Made by a program: the position numbers and the translations under genes
NCBI GenBank assembly: GCA_049325095.1
Contig: JBMOPO010000034.1
Span: forward strand, 1 to 5,459
Reading direction: 5' to 3'
DNA length: 5,459 nucleotides
DNA from: JAGPUQ01 sp049325095
GTDB lineage: Bacteria; Pseudomonadota; Gammaproteobacteria; Pseudomonadales; Porticoccaceae
The notes under the pieces: generated by a model
Database searches by the model: none
What the model was told of the DNA's origin: nothing
Seen by the model: only the letters and a program-made list of their open reading frames with translations
Part shown: piece after piece, positions 1-5,360 of the stretch
Numbering within the stretch: the first letter of the stretch is position 1
Layout of the letters: the number at the start of each line of letters is the position of its first letter

Positions 1-1
1 G

Positions 2-376
2 CCGGCGGTGCGCGCCCTGCTCGGCGCCGGCTGGCGGGCCCTGCCGCTGCTGCGCCTGTGGCGCCGCGCCGGCGGGCCCGGGTTCGCGCCCAGGTTCCGC
101 ACCGCCGCCCTGGAGGTGCGCATCGACCTGCACTCCGGCGCGATCGATGGCCAGGTGCTGCAGGGGCGTCACGCCGGCGCGCCGCCGCCCGAGGTGGATC
201 GGCCCGACGAGGACGAAGCCTGGCGCATCCTCGGGCTCGAACCGGGCGCCAGCCGCGAGGACATCCTGCGCGCCCACAAGCGCCTGATGCAGCGCCTGCA
301 CCCGGACCGCGGCGGCAACGACTATCTGGCCGCCAAGGTCAACGCCGCCCGCGATCTGCTCCTCGAGCGGCGCTGA
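2..376 (+). CDS. J-domain (DnaJ-like, Pam18-type) co-chaperone, 3' part of gene
   Basis: The reading frame is open to the left edge, so the gene is probably cut off; 124 residues are visible. A GTG at base 8 could serve as a start, but the first visible residues (ALLGAGWRALPLLRLWRR) look like the tail of a hydrophobic, basic membrane-proximal segment rather than a true N-terminus. The last ~55 residues are a C-terminal J domain: helix I near residues 71-79 (DEAWRILGL), helix II near 84-100, the HPD tripeptide at 100-102 followed by RGGND, and helix III near 108-122. HPD is the motif that stimulates the ATPase of a DnaK/Hsp70 partner. A J domain at the extreme C-terminus after a membrane anchor is the layout of Pam18/TIM14-like proteins and of a common proteobacterial membrane J protein. 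The stretch between the region near residue 58 and the J domain seems shorter than I recall for that family. The client is unknown. The J domain is certain; the membrane anchor is inferred. Confidence 0.88.
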   Translation, partial: PAVRALLGAGWRALPLLRLWRRAGGPGFAPRFRTAALEVRIDLHSGAIDGQVLQGRHAGAPPPEVDRPDEDEAWRILGLEPGASREDILRAHKRLMQRLHPDRGGNDYLAAKVNAARDLLLERR

Positions 377-406
377 GCGCTGGTGAATTCTTCCAGCTCG
401 AAGCCC

Positions 407-482
407 GGCCAGGGATGGCCAGTCGCACCTCAAGCACGCCAGTGCCTGAGGTGCGGGAGCCAGTCCGGGCGGGTACCGGACT
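407..482. other. Cluster of three inverted repeats between the J-domain gene and the tRNA
   Basis: Three stem-loops follow one another. Bases 407-411 pair with 416-420 around a GGGA loop (5 bp, GNRA-type). Bases 424-432 pair with 447-455 (9 bp, CGCACCTCA/TGAGGTGCG), with an inner 4-bp stem 434-437/442-445 and a GCCA loop after one A/C mismatch. Bases 462-468 pair with 476-482 (7 bp, AGTCCGG/CCGGACT, 7-base loop). None is followed by a T run, so a classic intrinsic terminator is not supported. They could stop or protect the J-domain transcript, be part of a small RNA, or be a local repeat. The pairing is directly visible; the role is unknown. Confidence 0.5.
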
Positions 483-548
483 CGCGAGGGAAGAACTGCA
501 CAGGACGCACATTTCTTCACCAACGCCGAGGCGGGTGCGGGTTGCTTA

Positions 549-554
549 TATAAT
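549..554 (+). promoter_or_regulatory. TATAAT -10 box of the tRNA-Arg promoter
   Basis: A perfect TATAAT lies 20 bases before the mature tRNA. It is followed by a GC-rich discriminator (GCGGCCGCC), the arrangement typical of stable-RNA promoters under stringent control. No convincing -35 hexamer is found at 16-18 bases upstream (the 17-base position reads CCGAGG), so the box is strong but the full promoter is inferred. The transcript would start near 561, leaving a 5' leader of about 14 bases. Confidence 0.7.
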
Positions 555-574
555 GCGGCCGCCAGATCCGTCCC

Positions 575-651
575 GTCCCGGTGGCACAGCTGGATAGCGC
601 GGCCCCCTCCTAAGGGGCAGGTCGGAGGTTCGAATCCTCTCCGGGACGCCA
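575..651 (+). tRNA. tRNA-Arg, anticodon CCT
   Basis: A complete 77-base cloverleaf with encoded CCA. The acceptor stem GTCCCGG (575-581) pairs perfectly with CCGGGAC (641-647), with discriminator G648 and CCA at 649-651. The D-arm is GCAC...GCGC (584-587/597-600) with loop AGCTGGATA. The anticodon stem GCCCC/GGGGC (602-606/614-618) holds loop CTCCTAA, anticodon CCT at 609-611, reading AGG codons. The variable loop is AGGTC, and the T-arm is GGAGG/CCTCT around TTCGAAT. One D-stem pair (A586 with C598) is a mismatch. AGG codons occur in the downstream carboxyltransferase gene, so the tRNA has use locally. It is a single tRNA; no second tRNA follows. Confidence 0.98.
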
Positions 652-705
652 TCTCCTCCCTACACCCGTCCGACCGGCTGCCGACCCGCCGGCGCGGGAT
701 GCCGC

Positions 706-724
706 GCTCGCCGTTCCGGCGAGC
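706..724 (+). terminator. GC-rich hairpin downstream of tRNA-Arg, possible terminator without U tract
   Basis: GCTCGCCG (706-713) and CGGCGAGC (717-724) form a perfect 8-bp stem with a TTC loop, 55 bases after the tRNA CCA. No T run follows, so it does not meet the standard intrinsic terminator form. It may act as a weak terminator or 3' processing barrier for the tRNA transcript. It lies just before the -35 box proposed for the next gene. Confidence 0.35.
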
Positions 725-731
725 CGGCGCC

Positions 732-760
732 TTGAGGCGGCCGGCGAATCGGGCTACAGT
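732..760 (+). promoter_or_regulatory. Sigma70-like promoter for the carboxyltransferase gene
   Basis: TTGAGG (732-737) and TACAGT (755-760) are 17 bases apart, the ideal spacing; each matches 4 of 6 consensus positions. The transcript would begin near 767, about 59 bases before the ATG at 826. The location between the tRNA and the gene, with no other candidate nearby, supports it. It is not proof of activity in GC-rich DNA. Confidence 0.5.
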
Positions 761-781
761 CCGGCGCCGTCGCGGCGCCGG
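761..781 (+). promoter_or_regulatory. 9-bp GC hairpin at the start of the carboxyltransferase leader
   Basis: CCGGCGCCG (761-769) and CGGCGCCGG (773-781) are perfect inverted copies around a TCG loop, placed directly after the proposed -10 box. If transcription starts near 767 only part of the left arm is in the RNA, so the symmetry may instead serve as a DNA operator-like site. Each arm contains the palindrome GGCGCC. The symmetry is seen; the function is inferred. Confidence 0.35.
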
Positions 782-825
782 CGGCGCTTTCCGGCACGCG
801 GGCGACACCCATCGGGGAGACCGGT

Positions 826-2373
826 ATGACCGACGGCAAGACCCTGTCCCAGGCGCTGGAACCCTTCGCCGCGCGCAAGCGCGCCCTGGATGCCATCGAC
901 TATTCGCGCCGCCACGCCCAAGGGCTGCTGTCGGCCCGCGAGCGGGTGGATCTGCTGTTCGATCCGGGCACCTTTCTGGAGCTGGCGCCGCTCGCCCGGG
1001 AGAGCGAGCTGGCCCGGCACATCAAACCGGGCGAGACACCGCGCGACGGCATCGTGGCCGGCTACGGCAAAGTCGACGGCCGCCGGGTGGCGGTGGCCGC
1101 CTACGACATGGCGTTTCGCGGCGGCTCCATGGGCAAGGTGTGCGAATGGAAGTTCACCCGCCTCAAGCGGCTGGTGCAGGAGCAGGGCTTTCCCCTGGTG
1201 ATCCTCACCGAGGGCACCGGCGCCCGGCTGGAGGAGGAGGTGAGCTCCCAGGGCGCCTACGACAATCCGCAGTTCGCCAACCTGGTCGCGCTGAGCGGCC
1301 AGGTGCCGATCGTGGTGGCGGTGATGGGGCTGTGCGTCGGCGGCCACGCCAATCTGACCGCGATCGGCGACTTCGTGCCCATGACCCGGAGCTCCTGCAT
1401 GATGATCGCCGGGCCCCAGTTGCTGCGCACCAAGATGGGCATCGACGCCACCCTGGAGGAGCTGGGCAGCGCCAGAAAGCATGTCGAGCGCTCGGGCATG
1501 GCCGATCTGCTGGTGGAGGACGACCGCGACTGCATCGAGCGGATCAGGGAGTTCCTGTCCTATGTGCCGGACCACTGCGGGCAGTTGCCGCCGCGGCGGC
1601 CGACCCGCGACCGCCCCGACCGGCGCTGCGAGGAGCTGCTCGACCTGGTGCCCGCGGATCTGCGTTTTGCCTACGACGTCCGCAAGGTGGTGCGCAGCAT
1701 CGTCGACGACGGCCGCTGCTTCGAGTTCAAGCCCAGGTTCGCGCCCAATGCGGTCACCGCGCTCGCCCATCTCGACGGCCGTGCGGTGGGCATCATCGCC
1801 AATCAGCCCAACCACATGTCCGGCACGCTCGACGTCAAGGCGTGCCAGAAGATCTGCCGATTCATCAATTTCTGCGACGTCTTCGGGTTTGCCCTGATCT
1901 TTCTGCAGGACATCCCGGGTTTCTACCCCGGCCCCCAGTCCGAGGAGGACGGCATCATCCGCTGGTCGACCCGGATCCTCTACGAGATCGAGCACGCCAC
2001 CGTGCCGCGCCTGACGGTGATGCTGCGCAAGGCCTACGGCCTCGCCCATTACGGCATGAACAGCCTGGGGATGCGCCCGGATCTGCTGGTGGCCTGGCCG
2101 CTGGCCTCGTTCAGCGCCATTTCGCCGGACGACGCGGTCGAGGTGCTGTTCGGCAAGCAGCTCGCGCAGCAGGCGGACGGCGAGCGCCGCAAACAGGAGC
2201 TGATCGAGGAATTCCGCGCCAGGATCGGCATCCTGCCGGCCGCCGAGGCGGCCCTGGTCGACGATGTCATCGACCCCGCCGATACCCGCAAGGTTCTGAT
2301 CCAGGCGCTCGACATGGCGCGCGAGCGGCGGCCCGGCCATCCGTTCAAGCGGCGCGGCATCACCCCGATCTGA
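826..2373 (+). CDS. Acyl-CoA carboxylase carboxyltransferase (beta) subunit, PccB/AccD5-like, divergent
   Basis: The 515-residue protein has the size and two-halved crotonase-fold layout of propionyl/methylcrotonyl-type carboxyltransferases, which move carboxyl from carboxybiotin to an acyl-CoA. The ATG is preceded by GGGGAGA (814-820) at 5 bases. Family landmarks are a typical N-terminus ending in LLSARERVDLLFDPGTF (residues 34-50), GTGARLEEEVSSQGAY (130-145) where PccB has SGGARIQEGV, GGHANLTAIGDF (172-183), EELGSARKHVERSGMAD (211-227), DVKACQKICRFINFCDVF (336-353), DIPGFYPG (362-369), the biotin-side loop KAYGLAH (402-408) where PccB has KAYGGAY, and AWPLAS (424-429). The core fold is kept, but both oxyanion-hole loops differ, and the residue matching the PccB substrate-selecting position (recalled as Asp422) appears to be Tyr409. 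The acyl-CoA substrate therefore cannot be named. No biotin carboxylase or carrier lies in the window. Family assignment is firm; activity and substrate are uncertain. Confidence 0.93.
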   Translation: MTDGKTLSQALEPFAARKRALDAIDYSRRHAQGLLSARERVDLLFDPGTFLELAPLARESELARHIKPGETPRDGIVAGYGKVDGRRVAVAAYDMAFRGGSMGKVCEWKFTRLKRLVQEQGFPLVILTEGTGARLEEEVSSQGAYDNPQFANLVALSGQVPIVVAVMGLCVGGHANLTAIGDFVPMTRSSCMMIAGPQLLRTKMGIDATLEELGSARKHVERSGMADLLVEDDRDCIERIREFLSYVPDHCGQLPPRRPTRDRPDRRCEELLDLVPADLRFAYDVRKVVRSIVDDGRCFEFKPRFAPNAVTALAHLDGRAVGIIANQPNHMSGTLDVKACQKICRFINFCDVFGFALIFLQDIPGFYPGPQSEEDGIIRWSTRILYEIEHATVPRLTVMLRKAYGLAHYGMNSLGMRPDLLVAWPLASFSAISPDDAVEVLFGKQLAQQADGERRKQELIEEFRARIGILPAAEAALVDDVIDPADTRKVLIQALDMARERRPGHPFKRRGITPI

Positions 2374-2380
2374 GCGCCGG

Positions 2381-3151
2381 TCAGGTATCGCCCGTCGATT
2401 TGTCCCGTTTCCCGGCGGTCAGTTGCTCGAGCAGATCCAGGGGCAGCGGAAACACGATGGTGTTGGTGCGCTCTCCGGCGATGCCGGTCAGGGTCTGCAG
2501 GTAGCGCAACTGGATGGCCAGCGGCTGCTGGGCCAGGATGCGGGCCGCCTCGAGCAGTTTTTCCGCCGCCTGCAGCTCGCCCTCGGCATGGATCACCTTG
2601 GCGCGCCGGGTGCGTTCCTCCTCGGCCTGGCGGGCGATGGCGCGGATCATGGTCTCGTTCAGATCGACGTGCTTGATCTCGACGTTGCTGACCTTGATGC
2701 CCCAGGCGTCGGTCTGGGCGTCGAGAATGTTCTGGATGTCGGCGTTGAGCCGGTCGCGCTGGGCCAGCATTTCGTCGAGCTCGTGCTGGCCGAGCACCGA
2801 GCGCAGGGTGGTCTGGGCGAGCTGGCTGGTGGCGTTGAGATAGTCCTCCACCTGGATGATGGCGCGCTCCGGGTCCATGACCCGGAAGTAGACCACCGCG
2901 TTGACCTGCACCGAGACGTTGTCGCGGGAAATCACGTCCTGGCTGGGGACGTCCATCACCACGGTGCGCAGGTCGACCCGCACCATCTGCTGGACGCCGG
3001 GCACGATGATGATGAACCCGGGACCCTTCACCTTCCAGAACCGGCCGAGCGTGAACACCACGCCGCGCTCGTATTCGCGGAGGATCTTGATCGCGCTGGC
3101 CAGGAAGACCACCAGCAGCAGCAACAGGGTAAAGAGCGGGTATTGCATCAT
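2381..3151 (-). CDS. Slipin / stomatin-like SPFH membrane protein, NfeD partner
   Basis: The 256-residue protein starts with a hydrophobic segment (residues 6-22) that anchors it in the inner membrane. It continues with the stomatin/SPFH core from YERGVVFTLGRF (27-38) through MDVPSQDVISRDNVSVQVNAVVYFRV (66-91) to VSNVEIKHVDL (154-164), then a charged alpha-helical, coiled-coil-like stretch (about 170-208). SPFH proteins build large ring or microdomain scaffolds. The C-terminal TNTIVFPLPLDLL (229-241) matches the conserved hydrophobic motif which, in the Pyrococcus pair, the NfeD protease cuts. The ATG at 3151 is chosen because it has GGAGA 7 bases upstream (3159-3163) and forms an ATGA overlap with the nfeD stop; a second ATG three bases later is the alternative. 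The reading frame stays open further upstream, but that part is only a shadow of nfeD. The gene ends 7 bases from the convergent carboxyltransferase gene. Confidence 0.95.
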   Translation of the reverse strand: MMQYPLFTLLLLLVVFLASAIKILREYERGVVFTLGRFWKVKGPGFIIIVPGVQQMVRVDLRTVVMDVPSQDVISRDNVSVQVNAVVYFRVMDPERAIIQVEDYLNATSQLAQTTLRSVLGQHELDEMLAQRDRLNADIQNILDAQTDAWGIKVSNVEIKHVDLNETMIRAIARQAEEERTRRAKVIHAEGELQAAEKLLEAARILAQQPLAIQLRYLQTLTGIAGERTNTIVFPLPLDLLEQLTAGKRDKSTGDT

Positions 3152-4524
3152 GGGGGTGTCTCCGCAGTGCCGGGTCCTTGGGGTTCCAGTTCCAGGGTCA
3201 GGCCGCGGACCGCGGTGACCCGGGCGTGCTGGCCGCGCCTGAGCGGCGCCTGGCAGTGGCCGCGCCAGGACTCGCTGTGCACGAACACGCGGCCCTGGCC
3301 GTTCTCGAAATCCTCCAGCACCTCGGCGTCGGCGCCGATCAACTGGTCGGCTCCCGATACCACAGCGCGGCGCCGCGACGCCAGCGCCAGGCCCACGATG
3401 GCCGCCAGCGCCAGCGCGGTCACCACGGCGGTGGTGGCGATGACCGAAAGGTAGATGCGAAACCCCGGCAGCTCGGTGTCCATCAGGATGATGGAGCCGA
3501 TCACGAATGCGACCACGCCGCCGACGCCCAGCATGCCGAAGCTGGGCTGGAAGGCCTCGGCGATCATGAAGCCGATGCCGAGCAGGATCAGGCCGATGCC
3601 GGCGTAGTTCACCGGCAGCATCTGGAAGGCGTAGAGCGCGAGCAGCAGGCAGATGGCGCCGACGATGCCGGGGATCAGCCCGCCCGGGTTGTAGAATTCC
3701 AGCAGCAGGCCGTAGATGCCGGCCAGCATCAGCAGATAGGCGACATTGGGGTTGGTCAGCACCCCGAGCAGGCGCGAGCGCCAATCCGGGAGCAGTTCCG
3801 TGACCGGCAGGCCCGCGGTCTGCAGGGTCACCTCGCCCGCGGCGACCCGCACCGCACGCCCGTCCATCCGGGCGAGCAGGTCGTCGACGTCGGTGGCGAT
3901 CAGGTCGATGACGTTTTGCTCCAGGGCCTCGCTGGCCTGCAGACTGACCGATTCCCGCACCGCCCGCTCGGCCCAGTCGGCGTTGCGCCCGCGCAGTTCG
4001 GCGAGGCCGCGGATGTAGGCGGCGGCGTCGTTGATCGCCTTGCGCTCCATGGCGGTCCCGCCGGTAGCCGGCGCCTCGTCCTCGCCCTCTTCGCCGCCCG
4101 GCTCCCGCCCGGAGGGCAGGCCGCCGATCGCCACCGGGGTCGCCGCACCCAGGTTGGTGCCGGGCGCCATGGCGGCGATATGGCTGGCGTAGAGGATATA
4201 GGTCCCCGCGCTGGCGGCGCGCGCGCCGGTGGGCGCGACATAGGCGGCGATGGGAATCGGGGAGGCGGTGATGCGGCGGATCATGGCGCGCATCGCGGTG
4301 TCGAGCCCGCCGGGAGTGTCCAGGCGCAGGATGATCACCCGCGGCGAGAGTTCCTGGGCGGCGGCCAGGGCGCGTTCGAGATAATCATCGGTGGCCGGCC
4401 CGATGGGGCCGTCGATGGAGAGCAACAGCGCACCGGCCACCTTCGCGGGCGGTGGGGCGCCGATGGCCGTGGCGGCGAGCGCCGCCAGCATCAGCGAGAA
4501 CAGGAGCCGGCCGCGGGTTGGCAT
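3148..4524 (-). CDS. nfeD: NfeD long-form membrane serine protease (ClpP-class)
   Basis: The 458-residue protein has the full NfeD1b layout. A signal peptide (residues 1-23, basic TRGR then LLFSLMLAALAATAIGA) leads into a ClpP-like protease domain (about 28-235). The predicted nucleophile is Ser105 in ASAGTYI, and Lys162 in ERKAINDAAAYIR is the general base, matching the Ser/Lys dyad known for the Pyrococcus 1510-N protease. The LDTPGG motif (68-73) precedes the dyad. Several membrane segments follow (roughly 260-277, 283-303, 307-324, 329-349, 356-383), then a C-terminal OB-fold NfeD domain (about 389-449). A Gly/Glu-rich loop at 133-160 sits between the catalytic residues. The start fits the signal peptide, though only a weak GGA lies near it; GGAGG at 4546-4550 is too far (21 bases). 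It is translationally coupled to the downstream slipin gene. The pair is thought to act in membrane protein quality control. Confidence 0.95.
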   Translation of the reverse strand: MPTRGRLLFSLMLAALAATAIGAPPPAKVAGALLLSIDGPIGPATDDYLERALAAAQELSPRVIILRLDTPGGLDTAMRAMIRRITASPIPIAAYVAPTGARAASAGTYILYASHIAAMAPGTNLGAATPVAIGGLPSGREPGGEEGEDEAPATGGTAMERKAINDAAAYIRGLAELRGRNADWAERAVRESVSLQASEALEQNVIDLIATDVDDLLARMDGRAVRVAAGEVTLQTAGLPVTELLPDWRSRLLGVLTNPNVAYLLMLAGIYGLLLEFYNPGGLIPGIVGAICLLLALYAFQMLPVNYAGIGLILLGIGFMIAEAFQPSFGMLGVGGVVAFVIGSIILMDTELPGFRIYLSVIATTAVVTALALAAIVGLALASRRRAVVSGADQLIGADAEVLEDFENGQGRVFVHSESWRGHCQAPLRRGQHARVTAVRGLTLELEPQGPGTAETPP

Positions 4525-4550
4525 GGCATTCCGGACGCTGCGTTGCCTCC

Positions 4551-4579
4551 GTTCTACCAGTGTCTCCGGGCCAGGGCAA
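4551..4579 (-). promoter_or_regulatory. Candidate promoter of the nfeD-slipin operon
   Basis: On the minus strand TTGCCC (4579-4574) and TAGAAC (4556-4551) are separated by exactly 17 bases, each 4 of 6 to consensus. The transcript would begin near 4544, about 20 bases before the nfeD ATG. A separate promoter is expected because a large hairpin lies between the cytochrome stop codon and this site. Confidence 0.45.
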
Positions 4580-4631
4580 GGCGGCGCGCCCGGCTCAGGG
4601 TCTCCGAGTGCCGTCCGGATGCCGCGCGCTT

Positions 4632-4680
4632 CCCGGACGACCTGGGCCGCGCGGGTGCGGCCCAGGCGCGGGTGTCCGGG
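4632..4680 (-). terminator. Nested hairpin directly after the cytochrome stop codon
   Basis: CCTGGGCCGC (4641-4650) and GCGGCCCAGG (4657-4666) form a perfect 10-bp stem with a 6-base loop. It is enclosed by a second 7-bp stem, CCCGGAC (4632-4638) with GTCCGGG (4674-4680), whose last base touches the TAA codon. On the cytochrome transcript the hairpin starts immediately after the stop. There is no U tract, so it may be a U-less terminator or an mRNA end-protecting structure. It separates the cytochrome gene from nfeD. Confidence 0.6.
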
Positions 4681-5103
4681 TTACTTGCTGTGTTCCACCA
4701 TGTAATCGACGGTGGCCTTGAGCTCGGCGTCGGAGCAATCCATGCACAGGCCCTTGGGCGGCATGCCGAGAAAGCCGTTGATGGCGCTGGCATAGAGCGT
4801 GTCCATGCCCTTGCCGATGCGCGGTTGCCAGGCGGCGGCGTCGCCGAATTTGGGTGCGCCCGCCGTGCCGCTGGCGTGGCAGACCGAGCATTTGGACTGG
4901 TAGATCTCCTCCGCGGAGCGGGCACCGCCGCCGGGCGCCGGTGCGCCTGCCCCCTGCGCCACGACCTCCCCGGGGGGCGCGATCCGCTCGGCGATCTGCG
5001 CTTCCACTTCGGGCGGCGCCGACACCTTGTCTTCCTTCGCGCCGCAGGCTCCGAATGTGGCGCTCAACATCACCAGGGCCGTTACGCCGAGGACTTTCTT
5101 CAT
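4681..5103 (-). CDS. Cytochrome c5-family monohaem c-type cytochrome
   Basis: The 140-residue precursor carries an N-terminal export signal (MKKVLGVTALVMLSATFGAC). It then has a low-complexity Ala/Pro/Gly linker with the c5-like element AERIAPPGEVVAQG (38-51) and a haem domain from about residue 62. Haem attachment is C72-S-V-C75-H76; the distal ligand is Met114 in GMPPKG. C120 and C123 in GLCMDCSDAELKATVDYM match the disulfide loop that marks bacterial cytochrome c5. Such proteins are small periplasmic electron carriers feeding oxidases or reductases; the exact partner is not shown here. The ATG at 5103 is chosen because AAGGAGA lies 8 bases upstream (5112-5118) and it begins a clean signal sequence; a longer frame reaching 5190 lacks these. 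Cys20 follows FGA, a loose lipobox, so a lipid anchor is possible. Confidence 0.94.
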   Translation of the reverse strand: MKKVLGVTALVMLSATFGACGAKEDKVSAPPEVEAQIAERIAPPGEVVAQGAGAPAPGGGARSAEEIYQSKCSVCHASGTAGAPKFGDAAAWQPRIGKGMDTLYASAINGFLGMPPKGLCMDCSDAELKATVDYMVEHSK

Positions 5104-5149
5104 CAGCCTGTTCTCCTTTGCTGCAGGGACCGCGCACGCGCGCCGCGGC

Positions 5150-5155
5150 ATTATA
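5150..5155 (-). promoter_or_regulatory. TATAAT -10 box upstream of the cytochrome gene
   Basis: A perfect TATAAT on the minus strand (ATTATA at 5150-5155 on the plus strand) lies 46 bases before the ATG at 5103. The 17-base position for a -35 reads ATGTCC, a poor match. The discriminator is GC-rich (GCCGCGGC). The transcript would start near 5143 and contain the AAGGAGA ribosome binding site. The box is strong; the full promoter is inferred. Confidence 0.6.
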
Positions 5156-5206
5156 GACTCGGGGTTGGCGCAGGACATGAGGTCGGACAAAAATGGTGTG
5201 GGATTC

Positions 5207-5215
5207 TGTTACTAT
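5207..5215 (+). promoter_or_regulatory. Extended -10-like box pointing into the right-end gene-free region
   Basis: TG-T-TACTAT (5207-5215) fits the extended -10 form (TGn plus a 4-of-6 hexamer) and is followed by a GC-rich stretch. No good -35 is present. It would start a plus-strand transcript near 5222, running through the tRNA-like fragment and hairpins at 5335-5449. No open reading frame worth calling lies there, and 5222-5303 shows only ordinary GC-rich sequence with minor short palindromes. Confidence 0.3.
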
Positions 5216-5303
5216 GCCGGCCCGTTTCGGCCGCCGCCGGTTCAGTGCCAGCGGCCGCCAGGGACCGCCCGGAAGCGACCCGCTGCTGGCAGCTCCGGCC
5301 CAT

Positions 5304-5322
5304 GGGCGCGGCTGGAACCCGG
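5304..5322 (+). repeat. 19-base direct repeat, copy 1
   Basis: GGGCGCGGCTGGAACCCGG occurs here and again, identically, at the last 19 bases of the window, 137 bases to the right. Copy 1 is preceded by a GCCCATGGGC palindrome (5298-5307) and followed by CGCCAGGG. The identity is directly visible; how far the second copy continues is cut off. Confidence 0.85.
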
Positions 5323-5360
5323 CGCCAGGGAGGGCTCGAAGTCGAGAGACGGAAGTTTTT

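Noticed and set aside
754..2340. A 528-codon open frame on the minus strand and a 601-codon plus-strand frame (699-2504) over the carboxyltransferase gene
   Set aside because: Both are shadow frames of GC-rich coding DNA; their translations are low-complexity (Arg, Gly, Ala, His rich) with no recognisable domain, while the frame at 826-2373 is a clear family member.
2374..2380. Shared bidirectional terminator between the convergent carboxyltransferase and slipin genes
   Set aside because: The gap is 7 bases and no convincing stem-loop was found across the two gene ends.
2423..3454. A 343-codon plus-strand frame opposite the slipin gene
   Set aside because: It is the antisense shadow of a well-supported gene, with His/Asp/Leu/Gly-biased composition and no family resemblance.
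3152..3784. An upstream extension of the slipin frame that would give a 467-residue protein
   Set aside because: The extra N-terminal part is nfeD read in another frame; the slipin membrane segment, ribosome binding site and ATGA overlap place the start at 3151.
5104..5190. A longer start for the cytochrome (169 residues)
   Set aside because: The added residues are not signal-like and would place the ribosome binding site and the TATAAT box inside the coding region.
5304..5328. Possible tRNA 3' end (GGAACCCGGCGCCA) in copy 1 of the repeat
   Set aside because: No TTCRANY T-loop or paired T-stem precedes it, and the opposite strand has only a poor T-arm resemblance.
5335..5360. Possible intrinsic terminator (CTCG-AAGT-CGAG then TTTTT)
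   Set aside because: The stem is only 4 bp and lies 9 bases before the T run, so it does not meet the form of an intrinsic terminator.
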